Positions 1 through 7,676 of a DNA stretch of 64,000 nt are shown here, in pieces. The DNA comes from an uncultured Treponema sp. (GTDB lineage Bacteria; Spirochaetota; Spirochaetia; Treponematales; Treponemataceae): NCBI GenBank assembly GCA_949299755.1, contig CASGBA010000001.1, positions 186,001 to 250,000 of the forward strand, written 5' to 3'. How positions within the stretch are numbered: the stretch's first letter is position 1; each line of letters starts with the position of its first letter. The position numbers and the translations under genes are program-made. The notes beneath the pieces are model-generated. The model was not told where the DNA came from. It searched no databases and saw only the letters and a list, made by a program, of their open reading frames with translations.

Positions 1-424
1 CAATAAACCGATTCATCAACGCGGTATCCATCTCACCAAAAATCAAACGGAAAATTGTACCCGCTACAACCACGGAAGTAAGGGCGGGAATAAACAATGA
101 TGATTTGAAAAATCCTGTTACAGTTCCTTTCGCAACCTTTGAGTTAACAAGGCAAGCCAACAGCAACGGAACCGGGATGAGAAGCAGCAAAGTAAACAAC
201 ATATATTTGAAGCTATTACCAACTGCAACCATAAACACCCGGTCACCCAGAAGCCGTCCAAAATTATAAAGGCCGGTAAACTGGATTTGACCGGGAAGAA
301 TTTTTTCTGTGCTCATAATCCCGGATTTAAAAAGAGGGACAATCCAAAAACCCGCGAATGTCAGTACAAACGGAAGGATAAATACGTATGGCGCGACTTT
401 TTTTGAATAGAGAAATCCTTTCAT
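1..424 (-). CDS. ABC transporter permease, sugar-type (MalF/UgpA-like), partial
   Basis: Minus-strand gene whose first 141 codons lie in the window; the rest runs off the left edge. The start ATG at 424 follows a strong AGGAGG ribosome site. The translation begins MKGFLYSKKVAPYVFILPFV, a first membrane segment. A periplasmic loop follows (GLYNFGRLLGDRVF), then a second hydrophobic segment and the beginning of the conserved permease core (SLFIPALTSVVVAGTIFRLIFG). This pattern is typical of the MalF/UgpA class of inner-membrane subunits that import sugars or glycerol phosphate with a binding protein and an ATPase. The substrate cannot be told. A promoter and a palindromic operator lie just upstream, so expression is probably controlled by a LacI-family repressor. 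Confidence 0.85.
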   Translation of the reverse strand, partial: MKGFLYSKKVAPYVFILPFVLTFAGFWIVPLFKSGIMSTEKILPGQIQFTGLYNFGRLLGDRVFMVAVGNSFKYMLFTLLLLIPVPLLLACLVNSKVAKGTVTGFFKSSLFIPALTSVVVAGTIFRLIFGEMDTALMNRFI

Positions 425-510
425 TTTTTCCTCCTGTCCCATGAACCGGTAAAAGACAACCCTATCCTATTTAGAACCAAAGTTGAAAAACAGAGGATAA
501 AGCATACCAT

Positions 511-530
511 TTAGTTAAACGTTTAACTAA
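511..530. promoter_or_regulatory. Perfect 20-bp palindrome, LacI-family-type operator
   Basis: The sequence TTAGTTAAACGTTTAACTAA equals its own reverse complement and has the central CG typical of LacI/GalR-family operators. It lies between the permease promoter (563-591) and the permease start (424), about 25 bases past the predicted transcription start, where a bound repressor would block elongation. The regulator is not in the window. Confidence 0.75.
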
Positions 531-562
531 AACCGGAAATTCATTCCTTTATTCTTTAATTA

Positions 563-591
563 TTTATAACACAGACATTGTATTTGTGCAA
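563..591 (-). promoter_or_regulatory. Sigma70-type promoter for the sugar permease gene
   Basis: On the minus strand there is a -35 TTGCAC (591-586), a 17-base spacer and a -10 TATAAA (568-563). Transcription would start near 555 and run through the palindrome at 511-530 into the permease gene. The rest of the interval 425-647 is A/T-rich with nothing else recognisable. Confidence 0.65.
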
Positions 592-647
592 ATAAAATAC
601 ATCCTCAATATTATCCGGTATCTTCCGGCAAGCGAAAAACACCGCCT

Positions 648-2672
648 CTATAAAAGTTTTTCCGAAATTTTTTCCCAATTTGAGGTTAATTCCCCGAGAA
701 GGTTGCGGCTTTTCTCAATTTCCAACTGAATTTCTCTGGATTTTTCCCGGTCCGAATAAACGGATGGCTGATTCAACTGTTCCTCAAGAAAAGAGATTCT
801 CTTTTCCTGCTCTTCAATGAGGGAAAGAAGCCTCTGCTCCTCCCTTTCAAGCTTCCGCTGGGCGGCCTTCTGCTTTTTTTCCTCGAAATAGGAAGAAGAT
901 GCCGGGGAAGCAGGCGGGTTTTCCTTGGGGGACGTCTGGGAGGAATCCTCCGTCCGGGACGCGGGTCTGCCGGGACAGGAGCCGTCATTCCGGGGGCTTG
1001 AATTCAAGCGGTAAAGGTAATCACCGTAACTGCCGGGGAAATTCCGCACCACCGAAGGCTGGCCGTTTTCGCCGGCGGTCAACTCCAGCACCCGGGTAGC
1101 CAGGCCTTCGATAAAACCACGGTCATGGGAAACGAAAATCACTGAACCGTCAAAGCGCCGGAGGGTATCAAGAAGGACATCCTTGGCATGGATATCAAGA
1201 TGGTTGGTAGGTTCATCCAGAATGAGCAGGTTGAGGGGTTTGAATAGGAGTCTGAGCAGGGCAAGCCTGTTTCTTTCACCGCCGGATAAAACGGATACAG
1301 CCTTAAAAACATCATCTCCCCGGAAAAGAAATGCGCCCAGCATATCACGGAGGCGGGGAATAACAGAAGAAGGAGCCTCATCTTCCAGCATATCGATTAT
1401 GCTTTTATCCGTACTGATACCGTCGGAAAGAGCCTCCGCACTGTCCTGGGAAAAATATCCGGCACAAACACCGGCGCCGTTGGTTACCGTACCGGAGAAA
1501 TCCTCATCAGCTCCGGAGAGAATGCGCAGAAGGGTACTTTTCCCTGCCCCGTTCCGTCCGACCACAACAACCTTCTCGCCTTTTTCCAGAACAAAGTCCA
1601 CATCTTTAAGCACACATTTCCCGCCGGAAGACCCGGCGTAAACCTTGGTGATTTTTTCAGCGGTTAAAACAATACGGCCGCAGTGGGGGGCGGGAGGAAA
1701 ACTGAAATGAACTTTTTTAAGCGATTCCGGGATTTCAATACGCTCCATTTTTTCCAGCTGCTTTATACGGCTCTGCACTGCGGCGGCTTTTGTACCCTTA
1801 TACCGGAACCGGCGTATGAAAATTTCCTGTTTGGCTATTTCATCCTGCTGTTCTTTATAACGCTTGATTAAAAGCTTCAGTTCTTCTTCCCGGCGCTTCT
1901 CGTACCCGGAATAGGTGCAGGACGGATAGCGGTTCAGTTTTCCGTCAAAAAGCTCGTAAATTTCATTTACAGTATTGTCCAAGAAAAACCTGTCATGACT
2001 TACAACAATAAAACCGCCGGAAAAATCCGACAGCCAGTCTTCAAGCCACTGGCGGGCTTCAAGATCCAGATAATTTGTGGGTTCATCCAAAAGAAGGATA
2101 TCAGGCTTTTCCAGGAGGATTTTTGCCAGGGCGATACGCATCTGCCATCCGCCGGAAAATTCGCCTGTTAACCGCAGGAAATCCTCCGGAACAAATCCAA
2201 GGCCGGTAAGGGTTTGCCTGGTAAGGGCTTCACGCTGAAACCACCTTGACTCTTCCAGTTCCTGCTGCAACCGTTCCCTTTCCTCCGAAAGCTTTTCAAT
2301 CCGTTTTCCGGTGTTTTCTTCCGATAGACCTGCGGTTGAAACTTCAGCGATTTCCCCTCCCAGCCTTTCGATTTTTTCCAAAAGAACAAAACCTGGGGAA
2401 AAAGCGGAAAGGGCTTCTTCCATAAGGGTTTTACCGGAATGGACTATGCCGGACTGGGGAAGGTATGAAACCCGTGTCCCCTTTTCGACAGCCCTGACAC
2501 CGGAATCCGGCTGTATAACCCCGGCCAGGATTTTCATCAGGGTTGATTTGCCAGAACCATTGGCACCGGTCAGGGCTGCCTTCATCCCGGAAGCGAAATT
2601 TAAGGAAACATCTTTCAAAATATCCCTGTCACCGAAGGACAGGGAAACCTTTGAAAATTGGACAAAGGCCAT
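648..2672 (-). CDS. ABC-F family ATPase (Uup/YdiF-like)
   Basis: A 674-residue soluble protein with two ABC ATPase domains and no membrane segments, as in the ABC-F translation-factor/antibiotic-resistance family that acts on ribosomes. Domain 1 has Walker A GANGSGKST, signature FSGGWQMRIALA and Walker B ILLLDEPTNYLD. The charged interdomain linker (about residues 235-310, KRYKEQQDEIAKQEIFIRRF) is typical of ABC-F. Domain 2 has GRNGAGKST, LSGGERNRLALL and LILDEPTNHLD. The C-terminal tail is a Lys/Glu-rich coiled coil, as in Uup. Its ATG overlaps the TGA of the upstream lipoprotein gene by one base, so the two are translationally coupled. Exact subfamily is unclear. Confidence 0.9.
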   Translation of the reverse strand: MAFVQFSKVSLSFGDRDILKDVSLNFASGMKAALTGANGSGKSTLMKILAGVIQPDSGVRAVEKGTRVSYLPQSGIVHSGKTLMEEALSAFSPGFVLLEKIERLGGEIAEVSTAGLSEENTGKRIEKLSEERERLQQELEESRWFQREALTRQTLTGLGFVPEDFLRLTGEFSGGWQMRIALAKILLEKPDILLLDEPTNYLDLEARQWLEDWLSDFSGGFIVVSHDRFFLDNTVNEIYELFDGKLNRYPSCTYSGYEKRREEELKLLIKRYKEQQDEIAKQEIFIRRFRYKGTKAAAVQSRIKQLEKMERIEIPESLKKVHFSFPPAPHCGRIVLTAEKITKVYAGSSGGKCVLKDVDFVLEKGEKVVVVGRNGAGKSTLLRILSGADEDFSGTVTNGAGVCAGYFSQDSAEALSDGISTDKSIIDMLEDEAPSSVIPRLRDMLGAFLFRGDDVFKAVSVLSGGERNRLALLRLLFKPLNLLILDEPTNHLDIHAKDVLLDTLRRFDGSVIFVSHDRGFIEGLATRVLELTAGENGQPSVVRNFPGSYGDYLYRLNSSPRNDGSCPGRPASRTEDSSQTSPKENPPASPASSSYFEEKKQKAAQRKLEREEQRLLSLIEEQEKRISFLEEQLNQPSVYSDREKSREIQLEIEKSRNLLGELTSNWEKISEKLL

Positions 2673-4039
2673 CAGTCTTCCCCGCTGTCCTCGGAATAGA
2701 AAAACATAACAGTCGGGGATATATCCCTGGAAACCACAGTGTTATCGGAAATGTTGGCGGCGGAAACAGGCTCGAATTTTATTCCGCCGTCCGAGAATGT
2801 GTACATGAAAACAAGACGCCTGTTTAATCCCTCAAAATAAAGGGAAAGAACACCGTCATAAACGGAACTCATTTGTCTGGAAAGGAAACAATCCATTTCC
2901 ACCCGTCCCCTGCCTCCTGCCCCTTCAGGAATAACAGAGGGCACAAGAATCCCATAGCCACTCCACAGGAAATTCCCGTCCACGGCAAATTGAATCACTC
3001 CGTAACTGGAGGATGAGAACCGTGGACCAGCCTTAACTATGCGGTCCAGTTCTTCCGTCCGGCGGTCCAGCTCGTTTTCAATCATTTGGGCAGGGGTAAC
3101 ATCCAAACTGGTGAAATATTTAACCGCTGGCATTCCGTTTTCATCGGTATACTGCACCACCAGAGTATTCCCTCGGCGCAATTCAACCGCAAGAGAGGAA
3201 TCTTCAAAGTTGTAGGCACCAAAAGAATTCTGGACAATATTTGTGTACGGGAAAGTTATCACACCGTTATCATCTTCAATTCTGGCAATTTTAGAATCAG
3301 TCCCGGGAAAGAAACCCCAGGAGGAATTTATGCGGTTGATATCCACGGTCCCCGATTCAAGCATGGTTTTATAAACCGAAGGATACCAAGTCCTGGAAAG
3401 AATGTATTCCAGATTACTGTCCGGAATAAAGCTGTCCGCTTCAACTTTTTCCGGAACGGTCCCATCCCTATCATCAAACAAAGTCAAATTATACGAAAAA
3501 CACCATCCTGTGGTACCTTCTTCCGTCATAACCTTGTACCACTTTCCTTCCAAGGGAGAATTCCCGGCAAAAACGGGAGCCCCTTCCCCCTCTCCGGTGA
3601 TTCTAATTATTTCGGACTGGCGCAACCGGTAAACCTGACGGGCTGTATTATCCGGTTCATCCCGTATGGGAAGTCCGTCGGTTTTCACAGAAGCGTATAT
3701 ATGGCGGAATTCTTTCAATTCATCGGCGGCTTTTTTTGCCTTTGCCTTTGAAGAATAAAAATCAATTTGCCACAGGGGAATTTCTTTCCGCTCATAGCCC
3801 TTGTCTGTTTTAATTTCAATCACATACAGGTTGGATATATTCGACCGGATACGGACAGGGACCACATCACCGGCGGAAAGACCGAATTCAGGCACAGACC
3901 AATTCATGACCCCATAACCGATATATTTCGAACAGGATAAAATTAAAAAGCATGAAAGCAAAAGCCATGCAGCCGCTGCCCGGCAAACAGGAAGCCCTGA
4001 TTTTTTTTTCGTAAAAAGCATTGTACTCTTCATATCCAT
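2672..4039 (-). CDS. Predicted lipoprotein with bacterial SH3 domain
   Basis: A 455-residue protein with an N-terminal signal ending in a lipobox-like FLILSC (Cys near residue 36), so probably a membrane-anchored lipoprotein. An SH3b-like module is visible around residues 110-195 (SVKTDGLPIRDEPDNTARQV ... GKWYKVMTEEGTTGWCFSYN), the kind of fold that binds peptidoglycan or protein ligands. The C-terminal half has no family I recognise. The start ATG (4039) is only 16 bases from the divergent pepF start. A minus-strand -10-like TAGAAT (4050-4045) sits right upstream with no Shine-Dalgarno, so the mRNA may be leaderless. First gene of a two-gene unit with the ABC-F ATPase. Confidence 0.75.
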   Translation of the reverse strand: MDMKSTMLFTKKKSGLPVCRAAAAWLLLSCFLILSCSKYIGYGVMNWSVPEFGLSAGDVVPVRIRSNISNLYVIEIKTDKGYERKEIPLWQIDFYSSKAKAKKAADELKEFRHIYASVKTDGLPIRDEPDNTARQVYRLRQSEIIRITGEGEGAPVFAGNSPLEGKWYKVMTEEGTTGWCFSYNLTLFDDRDGTVPEKVEADSFIPDSNLEYILSRTWYPSVYKTMLESGTVDINRINSSWGFFPGTDSKIARIEDDNGVITFPYTNIVQNSFGAYNFEDSSLAVELRRGNTLVVQYTDENGMPAVKYFTSLDVTPAQMIENELDRRTEELDRIVKAGPRFSSSSYGVIQFAVDGNFLWSGYGILVPSVIPEGAGGRGRVEMDCFLSRQMSSVYDGVLSLYFEGLNRRLVFMYTFSDGGIKFEPVSAANISDNTVVSRDISPTVMFFYSEDSGED

Positions 4040-4049
4040 AATGTATTCT
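4021..4049 (+). promoter_or_regulatory. pepF promoter, predicted leaderless start
   Basis: -35 TTGTAC (4021-4026), 17-base spacer and -10 TATTCT (4044-4049). The predicted start of transcription, about 7 bases on, coincides with the pepF ATG at 4056, and no ribosome-binding site exists. The -10 overlaps a minus-strand TAGAAT (4050-4045) serving the divergent lipoprotein gene. Confidence 0.6.
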
Positions 4050-4055
4050 ATATAA

Positions 4056-5897
4056 ATGAAACAAACAAGTATACCATCCAGAGACGAAATAAATCCTGCC
4101 GACTGCTGGGATCTTTCCTCCCTCTATGCCGGCGACAAGGAATGGGAAGAAGATTTAAAAGCTTTTTCAGCCTTGAAAGATAAAATCCCGGACTTAAAAA
4201 AGAATTTCAATGAAAAAGAGCTTGCATCCGGAGAAAAAGGCACGGAGATTTTCCGGGAATGCCTGGATTTTTACAGTATGTCCAGCCAAAAACTGGAAAA
4301 ACTGTATGTTTACGCCCATCTGAAACAATCGGCGGATGAAAGCAATCCTGAAAACATAGACAGAACCGGACGGGTTTTGATGGCTTATTCGGCATTTGAG
4401 GCGGAATTCAGTTGGTTCATTCCGGAGATTCAGAAAATACCGGAAGCTGAAATACGCTCCATGATTTCACAAATCCCTGAAGGCGAAAAACTGTACGGAG
4501 TATGGAGTGAAAAACTCATCAGACAAAGGCCCCACATCCTCGGCAGCGGGGAAGAGAAAATCCTGGCCTTGATGCAGTCAAGCTCCCACACACCGCAGCA
4601 AACTTTTTCGGTTTTGACAAACACCGACATGAATTTCGGCACCATCGAGACGGAGGAAGGGCCAGTCCCCTTGACCCAGACAACCTGGTCAAAACTGATG
4701 GAAAATCCTTCCAGGGAAATACGCAAAACAGCCTACAAGCAGTTTTACGGAAATTTTAATTCACTCCAGAGGACAATCGCTTCTCTTTACTCGGGGAGCG
4801 TGAATCAGGATGTGGCCCGCGCGCGCATACGGGGTTATTCGTCCGCCAGAGCCGCCGCCCTTTTCCCGGACAAGGTGGACGAAAGCGTATACGACAATTT
4901 AATAAAAGTCATAAACAGCAACCTGAAGCCACTCCACCGCTATTATTCCTTGAGGAAGAAATTCCTCAAACTGGATGAATTAAGGCACTATGATGTTTAT
5001 GTGCCTTTGGTAAAAGAAATAAAACGCCGCACCTCCTATGAAGAAGCGGTGGAAATAATCAAAAATGCCCTTACTCCCCTGGGGGAAGAATACACGGATA
5101 CAATTTCCAAAGGCTTGCTCGGCGGATGGGTGGACAAATACGAAAACAAGGGGAAAAGATCCGGAGCTTTTTCTTCCGGCGCTTATACCGGATATCCTTA
5201 CATTCTTCTCAATTATAAAGAGGATGTCCTGCGGGATGTTTTCACCCTGGCCCATGAAGGCGGTCATTCCATGCACAGCTTTTATTCCGCAAAAAACAAC
5301 CCGTATTTGTCGTATGAATACACTATCTTTGAAGCGGAAGTGGCATCAACCTTCAACGAAGATATGCTTTTCAGGTATTTGTTTAAGGAAACGGATAACC
5401 CGGAAATGAAAGCCTTCCTTTTAAGCCACAGGGTGGCGGACATTGTGGCAACCCTTTACAGGCAGACAATGTTTGCGGAATATGAGCACAGGGCCCATGT
5501 CCTTGTGGAAGAAGACACACCCTTGACGGCGGAACTTCTAAGGAGCGAATACAGGAAGCTTTTGGAGAAATATTTCGGTCCGGAAATGGTGTTTGAAGAA
5601 GAAAGCGACCTGGAAGGATTGAGGATTCCTCATTTTTACAATGCTTATTATGTTTATAAATACGCCACTGGAATTTCAGCTTCCCTGGCTTTAGCCGAAA
5701 GGGTTTATTCCGGCGGAAAACAGGAAAGGGAAGATTATTTCCGTTTCCTGAAATCCGGGGGATCCAGATATCCTATTGAAGCCCTTAAGGTGGCCGGTGT
5801 AGACATGAGCAAGCCCGATCCGGTGGAAGCCGCCTGCAAAACTTTCGCCTCGCTTGTGGATGAATTGGAGAGGGTTCTGGACAAAACCGGGAATTAA
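4056..5897 (+). CDS. pepF: Oligoendopeptidase F (M3 family zinc metallopeptidase)
   Basis: A 613-residue cytoplasmic peptidase of the M3B (PepF) family, which cleaves short oligopeptides. The zinc-binding HExxH is present as LAHEGGHSMHSF (about residues 398-409). The downstream third ligand region is seen in YEYTIFEAEVASTFNE. Length matches the family (about 600). N-terminal helical repeats (DCWDLSSLYAGDKEWEEDL) match the start of PepF proteins, which supports the ATG at 4056. It is monocistronic, convergent with the XRE/S24 repressor gene. No intrinsic terminator is obvious in the 23 bases between the two stops. Confidence 0.93.
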   Translation: MKQTSIPSRDEINPADCWDLSSLYAGDKEWEEDLKAFSALKDKIPDLKKNFNEKELASGEKGTEIFRECLDFYSMSSQKLEKLYVYAHLKQSADESNPENIDRTGRVLMAYSAFEAEFSWFIPEIQKIPEAEIRSMISQIPEGEKLYGVWSEKLIRQRPHILGSGEEKILALMQSSSHTPQQTFSVLTNTDMNFGTIETEEGPVPLTQTTWSKLMENPSREIRKTAYKQFYGNFNSLQRTIASLYSGSVNQDVARARIRGYSSARAAALFPDKVDESVYDNLIKVINSNLKPLHRYYSLRKKFLKLDELRHYDVYVPLVKEIKRRTSYEEAVEIIKNALTPLGEEYTDTISKGLLGGWVDKYENKGKRSGAFSSGAYTGYPYILLNYKEDVLRDVFTLAHEGGHSMHSFYSAKNNPYLSYEYTIFEAEVASTFNEDMLFRYLFKETDNPEMKAFLLSHRVADIVATLYRQTMFAEYEHRAHVLVEEDTPLTAELLRSEYRKLLEKYFGPEMVFEEESDLEGLRIPHFYNAYYVYKYATGISASLALAERVYSGGKQEREDYFRFLKSGGSRYPIEALKVAGVDMSKPDPVEAACKTFASLVDELERVLDKTGN

Positions 5898-5920
5898 AGC
5901 CAGAACCTTGAACCTCCGGA

Positions 5921-6601
5921 TTAACAGCGGTGAAGCCATCCTATAACCCGGCCGCCAACGGTAAAGGAAAGAAGGCTGTCTCCGGAAAGCACTACAGGCT
6001 CATACCGGGGGTTTTCGCTTATAATCCGGACACAGAAATTGGAAGGCTCAAACTGTATTCTTTTTACAAGAAGGCGGTTTTCTATGGACACCACAAAAAT
6101 TCCGTCACCTTCCTTTTCTTTGGGCGAAAACAAAACCACATCACCGTCAAAAAGACCGATCCCGGTCATGGAATCTCCCCGGGTTGTGACTGCCCGTATA
6201 TTTTCCGGCCGTCGGGGCGCAATCATAAATTCCGGCACAGCGATTTCCGTTGAAGAAGCATTGTCCTCCACTTCAATTCCGTACCCCGCCGCCACCTGCT
6301 GATCCAATAATTTTATTAAGGCGGTGGAATCTTCTCCGCCATCAGAAAAATTCCTGGAAGCCGGATTCCCCGTAAGAAGCCAGTTTATATCCACACCGTA
6401 AATCTTTGCCAACCGTACAAGAACATCCCGGGAAGGATCCCTTTTTCCCAGCTCAATGTCACCTGAAACCACGGGATGGATTCCCAGACTTTCAGCAAAA
6501 TCCTTTTTTGAAAGTCCCGCATGGGATCTGACAAAGGCATATCGGTCTGCAACCGTTAAACCGGAAAGGGGAAAAGCTTCAGTTTTTTGGAAAAAGGCCA
6601 T
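5921..6601 (-). CDS. XRE-family/S24 self-cleaving repressor (LexA/CI-like)
   Basis: A 226-residue repressor with two domains. Residues 15-80 are an XRE helix-turn-helix (LSKKDFAESLGIHPVVSGDI ... VDINWLLTGN). Residues 100-226 are an S24 autoprotease domain with an Ala105-Gly106 cleavage site (QQVAAGYG), Ser144 (RGDSM) and Lys180 (LLVKR) at the usual spacing, so the catalytic dyad is intact. Such proteins bind operators as dimers and inactivate themselves on RecA filaments. It is divergent from the UmuD'-like gene and separated by 117 bases holding two matched operators, so it most likely represses that operon and probably itself. Start ATG 6601 follows GAGGAAAAC. Not classical LexA: the N-domain is XRE, not winged helix. 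Confidence 0.88.
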   Translation of the reverse strand: MAFFQKTEAFPLSGLTVADRYAFVRSHAGLSKKDFAESLGIHPVVSGDIELGKRDPSRDVLVRLAKIYGVDINWLLTGNPASRNFSDGGEDSTALIKLLDQQVAAGYGIEVEDNASSTEIAVPEFMIAPRRPENIRAVTTRGDSMTGIGLFDGDVVLFSPKEKEGDGIFVVSIENRLLVKRIQFEPSNFCVRIISENPRYEPVVLSGDSLLSFTVGGRVIGWLHRC

Positions 6602-6628
6602 GTTTTCCTCATCATTTAAATAAATTAT

Positions 6629-6667
6629 TTGCTTGACAAATAAGCATATTGCTTATAGAATAAGCAT
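6629..6667. promoter_or_regulatory. Twin operators TTGCTT-N7-AAGCAT, 20 bp apart
   Basis: Copy 1 is TTGCTT (6629-6634), N7, AAGCAT (6642-6647). Copy 2 is TTGCTT (6649-6654), N7, AAGCAT (6662-6667). Both have the same dyad geometry and are spaced exactly 20 bases, two helical turns, so two dimers would sit on one DNA face. Copy 1 covers the -35 and copy 2 covers the -10 of the promoter at 6633-6661. These are the obvious targets of the XRE/S24 repressor encoded next door (inference). Confidence 0.75.
6633..6661 (+). promoter_or_regulatory. Promoter of the UmuD'-like/mini-UmuC operon
   Basis: -35 TTGACA (6633-6638), 17-base spacer and -10 TAGAAT (6656-6661): a near-consensus sigma70-type promoter. 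Each hexamer lies inside one of the twin operators, the arrangement expected of a tightly repressed, strong inducible promoter. Transcription would begin near 6668 and give a 50-base leader with a GGAG ribosome site. Confidence 0.75.
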
Positions 6668-6718
6668 ATCATCAATTTTTCACTTTGTCCATGATTTTAT
6701 ACTTATTTTGGAGAAAAG

Positions 6719-7039
6719 ATGAAAGAAAATTTAACGGCAGGAATTGATTTAAACGAAATCATTGTATCCAATCCGGCTTCCACTTATTTTATGAGAATAA
6801 AGGGAAACAGTCTGCGGCACAGGCATATTCTGGAGGATGATATGCTTGCCGTGGACAGATCCAGGCCTCCGCTGCCGGGATGTCTTACGGTTTTTTGCAG
6901 GAACGGGGAGTTTTTATGCAGGGAGCTCGTCAGGAATGGAGAAGGTCTAGCCCTTAAAGACAGTTCTGACTACATAATTGCTGTGGATGACAGCATAGAA
7001 ATTTTCGGCGTGGTAACAGGAGTTGTAAGAAAAATATGA
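6719..7039 (+). CDS. UmuD'-like S24-fold protein, no protease arm, catalytic Lys lost
   Basis: A 106-residue protein that aligns with E. coli UmuD from about residue 33 onward (IDLNEIIVSNPASTYFMRIKG; end IEIFGVVTGVV). It therefore lacks the N-terminal arm with the Cys-Gly cleavage site and corresponds to already processed UmuD'. The nucleophile Ser is kept (Ser31, KGNSL). The catalytic Lys of UmuD is Arg68 here (EFLCREL against EFTVKKL), exactly 37 residues after the Ser as in UmuD. It should not be able to cleave itself and has nothing to cleave. Phage P1 HumD is a known UmuD'-like precedent. ATG with GGAGAAAAG site; its stop overlaps the next ATG (ATGA). Confidence 0.82.
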   Translation: MKENLTAGIDLNEIIVSNPASTYFMRIKGNSLRHRHILEDDMLAVDRSRPPLPGCLTVFCRNGEFLCRELVRNGEGLALKDSSDYIIAVDDSIEIFGVVTGVVRKI

Positions 7040-7632
7040 CATTATGTTTTTATTCAGAAGATTTTTTTTCAAAATGTGAAACTCTTTTCCGTCCGGACTT
7101 GGCGGACAAGGCTGTCCTGGTGATTTCAAAAACAAAATCTCTCCTGTCCCGGAAGAAAATAGTCTCTGCGAATAAAATAGCAAAAAACGCCGGGTTTTTG
7201 CCCGGAAATTTTCTCCACAGGAATTCAATATTACCGGAGGGAACCTCCATTTTTTATGAAAATCCCGGCCTCTATGAGGATATAGGCAAAAGAATGATAT
7301 GTGTTTGCCGGCGTTTTTCAGACAAGGTTTGTTTTGATGATAAAGGAAACATAACCATTTCTTTTTCAAATTCCGGAACAAGGGATTTTCTAAGTCTTTC
7401 TTCCAGAATTGCCAAATGTATAAAAAAAGAAACCGGAATAGATGTCAATGTGGAAATTACCGACAAAGACGGGGAAACCGGAAAAAAAGACAGACATAAC
7501 TTTAATCTGAAAGTTAATTCCATGGTTGAAAGATATGGAAGAACATTCGTAAAAATGCGTAAAGACATATTCCCCGTAAAATATTCCCCGTTGTATACAA
7601 CAGACACCTCGGCCCTGCCGGTTGTAAGATAA
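7036..7632 (+). CDS. Miniature UmuC-like protein (palm fragment plus UmuC C-terminal tail)
   Basis: A 198-residue intact reading frame, coupled to the UmuD'-like gene by ATGA. Residues 1-145 follow the UmuC palm/fingers: FSKCETLFRPDLADKAVLVIS matches the SCETVFRPDL region, GLYEDIGKRM matches ELYADMSNRV, and SSRIAKCIKKETGIDVNVEI matches the palm helix and strand. Residues 160-198 match the UmuC C-terminal tail (KDIFPVKYSPLYTTDTSALP against KREMLSPRYTTRRSDLL). The thumb and little-finger domains, about 220 residues, are missing. The first catalytic Asp (position 6 in UmuC) is Tyr6, and the SIDEAF motif is not recognisable (only D101-D102 nearby). It should not be a polymerase. It is either a deletion derivative under decay or a repurposed UmuD' partner; the open frame and coupling favour the latter. 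Confidence 0.75.
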   Translation: MTLCFYSEDFFSKCETLFRPDLADKAVLVISKTKSLLSRKKIVSANKIAKNAGFLPGNFLHRNSILPEGTSIFYENPGLYEDIGKRMICVCRRFSDKVCFDDKGNITISFSNSGTRDFLSLSSRIAKCIKKETGIDVNVEITDKDGETGKKDRHNFNLKVNSMVERYGRTFVKMRKDIFPVKYSPLYTTDTSALPVVR

Positions 7633-7676
7633 ACGAAGGGCAGGCCACAACCGCAGTTTTCCGGTATATAGGAATT

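Noticed and set aside
7272-7650. Minus-strand ORFs across the mini-UmuC gene
   Set aside because: Shadows of the plus-strand gene, which has clear homology and coupling.
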